A stretch of DNA of 5,471 bases, from positions 1-5,471 of the forward strand of contig JALWQC010000267.1 in NCBI GenBank assembly GCA_027080755.1, given 5' to 3'. Each line of letters starts with the position of its first letter. Position 1 is the stretch's first letter. Under the pieces are notes generated by a model that searched no databases, had not been told where the DNA came from, and saw nothing but the letters and a program-made list of their open reading frames with translations. The stretch is from Paracoccaceae bacterium (GTDB lineage Bacteria; Pseudomonadota; Alphaproteobacteria; Rhodobacterales; Rhodobacteraceae). Both the position numbers and the translations under genes were made by a program. This document shows, one piece after another, positions 1 through 4,460 of the stretch.

Positions 1-23
1 CCGCCCGCCCCGCGCCACGCGGA

Positions 24-1034
24 TCACCCCGCCTTGACCGTTTCCAGACCCTTTTGCGCAAACAGCCCGACAAAGGACCCCAGCCGCAGCCCTTGTTCCC
101 GGTTCGAGGCATTGCCATCCAGCGCCCGTTTTTTCACCCCTTGCAGGATGGCCCCCATGCGGAAAAAGCTGAAGGCCAGCGGGAAATCCATGTCCGGCAC
201 ATCCGCCAGCCCCGCACGGCGCGCATAGGTTTCCACATATTCGCGGTCCGACGGGATCCCCAGCGCCGCACGGTCCACCCCGTCCAACCCGCGCCCCTCG
301 GCGCCCACGGGCATCGCCCATTGCATCAGCTGCGCCCCCAGATCCGCCAGCGGATTGCCAAGGGTTGACAGCTCCCAGTCCAGCACCGCGACCAGCGCGC
401 CGGAATCGTCAAACAGCAGATTGTCGATACGCCAGTCCCCGTGCACCAGCGTCACGCGCCCCTCGTCGGGGGGGATATGCCCCTCCAGCCAGGTGATCAG
501 CGCATCCATTTCCGGGATCGTTCCGGTTTCGCTGGCCCGGTACTGTTTCGTCCAGCGCGAGATCTGGCGGGCGAAATAATTCCCCGACGGCCCGTAATCC
601 GACAGCCCCGCCGCGTCCACATCCACCGAATGCAGCGCCGCGAGGCCGGCATTCATGGCATCATACACCCGCGCGCGATCCCCGACACTACAGCCCTTCA
701 GGCGCGGATCGACAAAATTGCGCCCCTCGACAAAGGACATGACGAAAAACGGCGCGCCCAGAACGCTGTCGTCCTCGCACAGGAAATAGGTCTGCGGCAC
801 CGGCACGTCCGAGCCTTGCAGCGCCTGCATCACCCGGAATTCCCGTTCCACCGCATGCGCCGATTTCAACAGGGTGCCGGGCGGTTTTTGCCGCAGCACA
901 TATTTGCCCGCCGGCGTGGTCAGGATATAGGTCGGGTTCGACTGTCCCGTGGCGGTTTTTTGCGCACGCACCGGCCCGCGAAACCCGTCAATGCGCGGGG
1001 CCAGATAGCTTTCGACCGCTTTCAGGTCCGGCAT
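24..1034 (-). CDS. APH-fold phosphotransferase, ACAD10/11 N-domain / LvaA-like (putative 4-hydroxyacyl-CoA kinase)
   Basis: A complete 336-residue cytoplasmic kinase of the aminoglycoside-phosphotransferase fold. Seen: a nucleotide-loop segment GQSNPTYIL (about residues 30-38), the following YVLRQKPPG strand (about 45-53), the Brenner-type catalytic motif HGDWRIDN (198-205, catalytic Asp200, Asn205) and the metal-binding DWE (Asp219) followed by LSTLGNPLADLG. The last two motifs are typical of the phosphotransferase half of human ACAD10/ACAD11 and of P. putida LvaA, and not of antibiotic-modifying enzymes. Family knowledge: these proteins phosphorylate the 4-hydroxyl of 4-hydroxyacyl-CoA. The substrate here is inferred from similarity and from the neighbour. 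The start at 1034 was chosen because AGGA sits 6 bases upstream and it lies 1 bp after the stop of the acyl-CoA dehydrogenase gene. An in-frame ATG at 1049 would overlap that gene by 14 bp and add five residues. Translation is probably coupled. No signal peptide or membrane segment is seen. Confidence 0.93.
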   Translation of the reverse strand: MPDLKAVESYLAPRIDGFRGPVRAQKTATGQSNPTYILTTPAGKYVLRQKPPGTLLKSAHAVEREFRVMQALQGSDVPVPQTYFLCEDDSVLGAPFFVMSFVEGRNFVDPRLKGCSVGDRARVYDAMNAGLAALHSVDVDAAGLSDYGPSGNYFARQISRWTKQYRASETGTIPEMDALITWLEGHIPPDEGRVTLVHGDWRIDNLLFDDSGALVAVLDWELSTLGNPLADLGAQLMQWAMPVGAEGRGLDGVDRAALGIPSDREYVETYARRAGLADVPDMDFPLAFSFFRMGAILQGVKKRALDGNASNREQGLRLGSFVGLFAQKGLETVKAG

Positions 1035-1035
1035 G

Positions 1036-2268
1036 TCAAATCCTGTCATTGGTATATTGGCGCAGCTCGGCGCGGGCGATCTGGCGGCGATGCACCGCAT
1101 CCGGCCCGTCCGCCAGACGCAGCGTGCGCACATGGGTCCAGCTGGCCGCCAGCGGCGTATCCTGCGAGATCCCCTGCCCGCCGTGCATCTGCACCGCCTC
1201 GTCCACCACCTTCAGCGCGACACGCGGCGCGATCACCTTGATCTGGGAAATCCACGGCGCCGCCGCGCGCGCGTCGCCCTGATCCATCACCCAGGCCGCC
1301 TTCAGGCACAACAGCCGCGCCATTTCGATCTCCATCCGGCATTCGGCAATAATATCGTAATTCGCCCCCAGATGCGCCAGCTTCTTGCCAAAGGCCTCGC
1401 GTTCCAGCGACCGTTTGCACATCAGCTCCAGCGCCGATTCCGCATGGCCGATGGCGCGCATGGCATGGTGGATCCGCCCCGGGCCAAGCCGCCCCTGCGC
1501 GATCTCGAATCCCCGCCCCTCGCCCAGCAGCAGGTTTTCCGCCGGCACGCGCACGTCGGTGAATTTGATGTGCATATGCCCGTGCGGCGCGTCGTCATGG
1601 CCGTAAACCTCCATCGGGCGCAGCACCTCTATGCCCTTGGTGTCGGCGGGGACCAGAATCATGGAATGGCGCTTGTATTTGTGGTCCGACTCATCACCGG
1701 TTTTGACCATCACCACATAGATGGCACAGCGCGGATCCCCCGCCCCCGAGGCCCACCATTTTTCCCCGTTCAGCACATATTCGTCCCCGTCGCGCACGCA
1801 GGACATGGAAATATTCGTCGCGTCCGAGGATGCCTCCCCCGGCTCCGTCATCAGATAGGCCGAGCGGATCTCCCCCGCCAGCAGCGGCTCCAGCCAGCGT
1901 TTCTGGTGTTCCGGCGTGCCGTAACGTTCCAGCACCTCCATATTGCCGGTGTCCGGGGCCGAGCAGTTGAAAACCTCGGCCCCAAGGCGGGTTTTGCCCA
2001 TTTCTTCCGCCAGATAGGCATATTCTACGGTGGTCAGCCCGTAGCCCTTGTCGCTGTCCGTCAGCCAGAAATTCCACAGCCCCCGTTTGCGGGCCTCGGC
2101 CTTCAGGCCCTCCAGTATTTCGGTCATGCGCGGCGTGTATTCAAAACGGTTGCCGGTTTTGCCCACTTCGCCGAAATATTCCGCATCCAGCGGCATGATC
2201 TCGTTTTGCACCATGTCGCGCACCGCCGCGATCAGCGGGCGCACCTTTTCGGTAATTCCCAGTTCCAT
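1036..2268 (-). CDS. Acyl-CoA dehydrogenase family protein, ACAD10/11 / LvaC-like
   Basis: A 410-residue flavoprotein of the acyl-CoA dehydrogenase fold, of normal length. Seen: an alpha-helical N-domain (about 1-130), the FAD/substrate signature MTEPGEASSDATN (140-152) and EKWWASGAG (169-177) in the middle beta-domain, then the C-terminal helical domain with GRLGPGRIHHAMRAIG (259-274), HGGQG (362-366) and LRLADGPDAVH (383-393). Asp387 occupies the position of the catalytic Glu in MCAD (YEGT motif). LADGPD is, as I recall, the normal form in ACAD10/11. Family knowledge: ACAD11 and LvaC act with a kinase partner on 4-hydroxyacyl-CoA, eliminating the phosphate to give an enoyl-CoA. That role is inferred here from the adjacent kinase gene. 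The start at 2268 is supported by AGGAGAG ending 5 bases upstream; the frame is open back to an ATG at 2379, but that extension has no family character. A simple FadE-like dehydrogenase role is the alternative. Confidence 0.95.
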   Translation of the reverse strand: MELGITEKVRPLIAAVRDMVQNEIMPLDAEYFGEVGKTGNRFEYTPRMTEILEGLKAEARKRGLWNFWLTDSDKGYGLTTVEYAYLAEEMGKTRLGAEVFNCSAPDTGNMEVLERYGTPEHQKRWLEPLLAGEIRSAYLMTEPGEASSDATNISMSCVRDGDEYVLNGEKWWASGAGDPRCAIYVVMVKTGDESDHKYKRHSMILVPADTKGIEVLRPMEVYGHDDAPHGHMHIKFTDVRVPAENLLLGEGRGFEIAQGRLGPGRIHHAMRAIGHAESALELMCKRSLEREAFGKKLAHLGANYDIIAECRMEIEMARLLCLKAAWVMDQGDARAAAPWISQIKVIAPRVALKVVDEAVQMHGGQGISQDTPLAASWTHVRTLRLADGPDAVHRRQIARAELRQYTNDRI

Positions 2269-2394
2269 GACGTCTCTCCTGTTTTTCCCCGACAGGAAAC
2301 ACCCAAAACCCCCGTTTGCAAAGGGATAAAACCGGTAAGCGTTTTTTAACCTTACGTCAGTAAAACAGGGGGGTAACAATTTTCGGGGGCTGTC
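2269..2394. promoter_or_regulatory. Divergent intergenic region with candidate operator and promoters
   Basis: These 126 bp separate the acyl-CoA dehydrogenase gene (minus) from the small membrane-protein gene (plus) and are clearly more AT-rich than the genes. They must hold the promoter of the dehydrogenase operon unless it is read from the tRNA side. An imperfect palindrome TTACGTCAGTAA (TTAC-N4-GTAA, 2352-2363) is the best operator-like candidate. A plus-strand TAACAAT at 2374-2380 resembles a -10 box, but no good -35 is seen at the right distance. Further GTAA/TTAC words (GGTAAG at 2334, GGTAAC at 2372) surround the palindrome. No regulator can be named from the sequence. Confidence 0.35.
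2275..2299 (-). promoter_or_regulatory. RBS-sequestering hairpin in the leader of the acyl-CoA dehydrogenase gene
   Basis: On the minus strand TTTCCTGT (2299-2292) can pair with ACAGGAGA (2282-2275). This gives an 8-bp stem with one G-U pair and a 9-base loop. The 3' arm contains the whole AGGAG Shine-Dalgarno of the dehydrogenase gene, whose ATG starts at 2268. If it folds, it would hide the ribosome binding site. No ligand-binding aptamer is recognisable. The pairing is seen; the function is inferred. Confidence 0.4.
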
Positions 2395-2577
2395 ATGGCA
2401 AACAGATTGCAGGAACTGGGGGTAGAGGTGGCGAGCGTGCCGCGCAAATCGCCGCCGCTGGATATATCGGCCTATCTGCCGGATAAAATCGGCATGCAGG
2501 CCATTCTGGCAACGGCGCTGGCAATCTGGGCGGCCTATATGCTGTTCGCGATGCTGAAGGCGCGCAAATCCGGCTGA
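2395..2577 (+). CDS. Small single-pass membrane protein, unknown function
   Basis: A 60-residue protein I do not recognise. Seen: a polar N-terminus containing VPRKSPPLDISAYLPD (about 15-30), then one hydrophobic segment from about residue 33 to 54 (beginning IGMQAILATALAIWAAYMLF), and a basic tail KARKSG. By the positive-inside rule the short basic tail should be cytoplasmic, although the N-terminal part also has basic residues (R4, R17, K18). A G-rich stretch (GGGGG at 2385-2389) lies about 5 bases before the ATG and could serve as a weak ribosome binding site. The gene stands alone, divergent from the acyl-CoA dehydrogenase operon and converging on a tRNA. Its codons look like those of its neighbours (GC-rich third positions), which favours a real gene. 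The membrane segment is visible; any role is unknown. Confidence 0.6.
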   Translation: MANRLQELGVEVASVPRKSPPLDISAYLPDKIGMQAILATALAIWAAYMLFAMLKARKSG

Positions 2578-2638
2578 CGGCGGGGCGCACGGTGGATAGC
2601 GGCAGGCGCCGGATGGCCACGGATGCAGGCGGTGGGAT
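2578..2638. other. Short convergent intergenic spacer, no clear terminator
   Basis: These 61 GC-rich bases lie between the stop of the small membrane-protein gene and the 3' end of the minus-strand tRNA. I looked for a stem followed by a T-run on either strand and found none; only a weak GGCGC/GCGCC pair with a 17-base loop (2584-2610) is present. Repeated GGAT/GGTGG words occur without clear symmetry. Confidence 0.5.
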
Positions 2639-2715
2639 TGGTAGGCCCGGCAGGACTCGAACCTGCGACAAAAGCGTTATGAGCGCTCTGCTCTAACCAA
2701 CTGAGCTACAGGCCC
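2639..2715 (-). tRNA. tRNA with CAU anticodon (tRNA-Met by anticodon; possibly tRNA-Ile2)
   Basis: A complete 77-base tRNA including an encoded CCA end (2641-2639). Seen: acceptor GGGCCTG pairing with CGGGCCT (G1-U72 and U6-G67 wobbles), D-arm GCTC/GAGC with AGTTGGTTA loop, anticodon stem GAGCG/CGCTT with loop CTCATAA, a 5-base variable loop, T-arm GCAGG/CCTGC with loop TTCGAGT, and discriminator A73. The anticodon is CAU. It is not an initiator, because the GGG/CCC anticodon-stem pairs are absent. It reads AUG as elongator Met, or AUA as Ile if TilS converts C34 to lysidine. C4-G69 and C5-G68, which as I recall are recognised by E. coli TilS in tRNA-Ile2, are both present, whereas E. coli elongator Met has U4 and A5. 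I slightly favour Ile2, but anticodon-based annotation would say Met. Confidence 0.96.
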
Positions 2716-2726
2716 GCCTGTGCGCC

Positions 2727-2755
2727 TCAATAGTCAAAGGAAATTGGCGGGTCAA
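2727..2755 (-). promoter_or_regulatory. Sigma-70-like promoter of the CAU tRNA
   Basis: Reading the minus strand, TTGACC (2755-2750, preceded by C as in alphaproteobacterial CTTGAC boxes) is followed after exactly 17 bases by TATTGA (2732-2727). Transcription would start near 2720, giving a 5-base leader before G1 of the tRNA. The bases just after the -10 box are GC-rich (GGCGC), a discriminator type often linked to stringent control of stable-RNA promoters. That regulatory reading is inference. Confidence 0.65.
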
Positions 2756-2770
2756 GTGGGTTTCCTTTTT

Positions 2771-2793
2771 GCCCCGGCTGCGCTAAACGGGGC
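2771..2793 (+). promoter_or_regulatory. Leader hairpin upstream of purM
   Basis: GCCCCG (2771-2776) and CGGGGC (2788-2793) form a perfect 6-bp GC stem with an 11-base loop, 27 bases before the purM start. An alternative fold extends outward by pairing TTTGC with GCAAA (2795-2799) across a 3-base bulge. No T-run follows, so it is not a classical terminator. The T-run lies before it. It may be a 5'-UTR structure of the purMN message or chance in GC-rich DNA. Confidence 0.3.
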
Positions 2794-2820
2794 CGCAAAT
2801 TCCCAGCGCAGGAGCCTGCC

Positions 2821-3867
2821 ATGACCGACCGCCCCACTGGCCTGACCTATGCCGACGCCGGCGTGGATATCGATGCGGGCAATGCGCTCGTGGAACGCAT
2901 CAAACCGGCCGCCGCCAGCACCAAAAGGGCCGGCGTCATGGACGGGCTGGGCGGTTTCGGCGCCCTGTTCGACCTGAAAGCCGCCGGTTACAACGATCCG
3001 GTTCTGGTCGCGGCCACCGACGGCGTCGGCACCAAGCTGCGCATCGCGATTGATACGGGGATCCTGTCCACCGTCGGCATCGATCTTGTCGCCATGTGCG
3101 TCAACGATCTGGTCTGTCAGGGGGCGGAGCCGCTGTTTTTCCTCGATTATTTCGCCACCGGCAAGCTGGACGTGGCCGAGGCCGCAGAAGTTGTCGAAGG
3201 CATCGCCGAGGGCTGCCGCCTGTCCAATTCCGCGCTGGTCGGCGGGGAAACGGCGGAAATGCCGGGCATGTATGCCAAGGGCGATTTCGATCTGGCGGGC
3301 TTTTCTGTCGGGGCGATGGAACGGGGCGCGATGCTGCCAAACGGTGTGGCGGCGGGCGACGTTCTGCTGGGTCTGGCCTCCAGCGGGGTGCATTCCAACG
3401 GCTATTCGCTGGTGCGCCGGATTGTGGAAAATTCCGGCCTGCAATGGGATTCGCCCAGCCCCTTTGGTGAAGGCACACTGGGCGCGGCGCTGCTGGCCCC
3501 GACGAAGCTTTATGTGCGTTCGGGGCTGGCGGCCTATCGCGCCGGCGGGCTGCATGCGCTGGCCCATATCACCGGTGGCGGGCTGACGGAAAACCTGCCG
3601 CGCGCCCTGCCCGATGGCCTTGGCGCCGATATCGATCTGGGCGCCTGGACCCTGCCGCCGGTGCTGGAATGGCTGGTCGATCAGGCCGGCCTGTCGCAAT
3701 CCGAAATGCTGAAAACCTTCAACTGCGGTATCGGCATGATCGCCGTCGTGGCACCGGATCGCGCCGACGCCCTGCAGGCCATTCTGGAAGAGCACGGCGA
3801 AACCGCGCATCGCATCGGCACCGTCAGCAGCGGCGAAGGCGTGCGCTACACGGGCCGGCTGGCATGA
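2821..3867 (+). CDS. purM: Phosphoribosylformylglycinamidine cyclo-ligase (AIR synthetase)
   Basis: A complete 348-residue cytoplasmic enzyme, close to the E. coli length. It closes formylglycinamidine ribonucleotide (FGAM) to aminoimidazole ribonucleotide (AIR) with ATP, step 5 of de novo IMP synthesis. Seen in order: [13 protein letters not shown] (9-21), [12 protein letters not shown] (65-76), [16 protein letters not shown] (95-110, ending in the conserved [11 protein letters not shown]), [13 protein letters not shown] (139-151), the [11 protein letters not shown] nucleotide-binding segment (187-197), [13 protein letters not shown] (249-261) and NCGIGM (301-306). All family motifs look intact, so the enzyme should be active. 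The ATG has a clear AGGAG 6 bases upstream. It overlaps purN by 4 bp (ATGA), so the two are translationally coupled. No upstream promoter is convincing; transcription begins somewhere in the 105 bp after the divergently read tRNA. Confidence 0.98.
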   Translation: MTDRPTGLTYADAGVDIDAGNALVERIKPAAASTKRAGVMDGLGGFGALFDLKAAGYNDPVLVAATDGVGTKLRIAIDTGILSTVGIDLVAMCVNDLVCQGAEPLFFLDYFATGKLDVAEAAEVVEGIAEGCRLSNSALVGGETAEMPGMYAKGDFDLAGFSVGAMERGAMLPNGVAAGDVLLGLASSGVHSNGYSLVRRIVENSGLQWDSPSPFGEGTLGAALLAPTKLYVRSGLAAYRAGGLHALAHITGGGLTENLPRALPDGLGADIDLGAWTLPPVLEWLVDQAGLSQSEMLKTFNCGIGMIAVVAPDRADALQAILEEHGETAHRIGTVSSGEGVRYTGRLA

Positions 3868-4457
3868 AACGGGTCGCCATCCTGATCTCGGGCGGCGGCT
3901 CCAACATGATGTCGCTGGTGGCGGATATGGCGCGCGACGATTTCGCCACGCCGGTTCTGGTGCTGGCCAACAATCCCGAGGCCGGCGGGCTGGCCAAAGC
4001 GGCCGAACGGGGCATCCCCACCGCCTGCATCGACCACCGCCCCTTTCAGGGGGATCGCGCCGGATTCGAGGACAAGCTGCACGAAACCCTGCTGGCGGCC
4101 GATCCCGATATTATCTGTCTGGCCGGTTTCATGCGTATCCTGACGCCCGGTTTCATCCATAAATGGCAGGGGAAGATGCTGAACATCCACCCCTCTATCC
4201 TGCCGCTGTTTCGCGGTCTGCATACCCATCAGCGCGCGCTAGAGGCCGGCATGTGCGTCCACGGCTGCACCGTCCACGAGGTCACCGGCGAGCTGGACGG
4301 CGGCCCGATTCTGGGGCAGGCCGTGATCCCGGTCCAATCGGGCGACACCCCCGAAACCCTCGCCCGACGTCTGTTGCCGATGGAACACCGCCTTTACCCC
4401 GCTGTTTTGCGAAAATTCGCGCAAAACGACCGATCCCCGACCCAAATACTGGAATAG
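3864..4457 (+). CDS. purN: Phosphoribosylglycinamide formyltransferase (GAR transformylase, folate-dependent)
   Basis: A complete 197-residue enzyme, a little shorter than E. coli PurN. It transfers the formyl group of 10-formyltetrahydrofolate to glycinamide ribonucleotide (GAR), step 3 of purine synthesis. Seen: the phosphate-binding loop ISGGGSNM (8-15), LAGFMRIL (86-93), the active-site segment [18 protein letters not shown] (105-122, with Asn107 and His109 matching E. coli Asn106 and His108), and [18 protein letters not shown] (133-150, Asp145 matching the catalytic Asp144). The start overlaps the purM stop as ATGA; longer in-frame starts lie inside purM and add no family sequence. The last 15 or so residues (from FAQNDRSP) look like an unconserved tail, and their DNA carries an inverted repeat. 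The purM-purN order is common in proteobacteria. Confidence 0.97.
   Translation: MKRVAILISGGGSNMMSLVADMARDDFATPVLVLANNPEAGGLAKAAERGIPTACIDHRPFQGDRAGFEDKLHETLLAADPDIICLAGFMRILTPGFIHKWQGKMLNIHPSILPLFRGLHTHQRALEAGMCVHGCTVHEVTGELDGGPILGQAVIPVQSGDTPETLARRLLPMEHRLYPAVLRKFAQNDRSPTQILE
4404..4427 (+). repeat. Perfect 8-bp inverted repeat near the 3' end of purN
   Basis: GTTTTGCG (4404-4411) and CGCAAAAC (4420-4427) are exact reverse complements around an 8-base AT-rich centre. The repeat lies in the codons for the PurN tail, 28 bases before its stop codon and 33 before the next gene. No T-run follows, so it is not a simple intrinsic terminator. It could mark a stem in the purN-saccharopine dehydrogenase message that affects RNA stability or relative expression. 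Confidence 0.45.
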
Positions 4458-4460
4458 CCC

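Noticed and set aside
24..1034. An antibiotic (aminoglycoside) resistance gene
   Set aside because: The fold is shared, but the HGDWRIDN and DWELSTLGNPLADL segments and the adjacent dehydrogenase fit the ACAD10/11-LvaA group of metabolic kinases.
441..1241. A 266-codon open frame opposite the phosphotransferase gene
   Set aside because: It is antisense shadow with low-complexity Arg/His/Ala composition, while the minus strand carries an intact kinase with catalytic motifs.
1033..2349. A 438-codon open frame on the plus strand opposite the acyl-CoA dehydrogenase gene
   Set aside because: Its translation is rich in Arg, His and Pro with no family motif, as expected for the antisense of a GC-rich gene. 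The minus strand encodes a fully recognisable enzyme.
2269..2379. A longer start for the acyl-CoA dehydrogenase at 2379
   Set aside because: The added 37 residues have no family similarity, and the ATG at 2268 has a strong AGGAG at proper spacing.
2393..2671. A 92-codon minus-strand frame over the tRNA 3' half and the small membrane-protein gene
   Set aside because: It overlaps the tRNA and is a Pro/Arg-rich shadow without a ribosome binding site or motif.
2761..2789. A possible purM promoter with TTTCCT and TAAACG boxes 17 bases apart
   Set aside because: Both hexamers match consensus poorly and the -10 lies in the loop of a GC hairpin, so the evidence is too weak to call.
2752..3810. A 352-codon open frame on the minus strand opposite purM
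   Set aside because: purM is intact on the plus strand with all motifs, and the antisense product has biased composition and no recognisable domain.
3669..3863. An N-terminal extension of purN into the purM gene
   Set aside because: The extension is out-of-frame purM sequence rich in Arg. The ATGA overlap start gives the standard PurN N-terminus with the SGGGSN loop.
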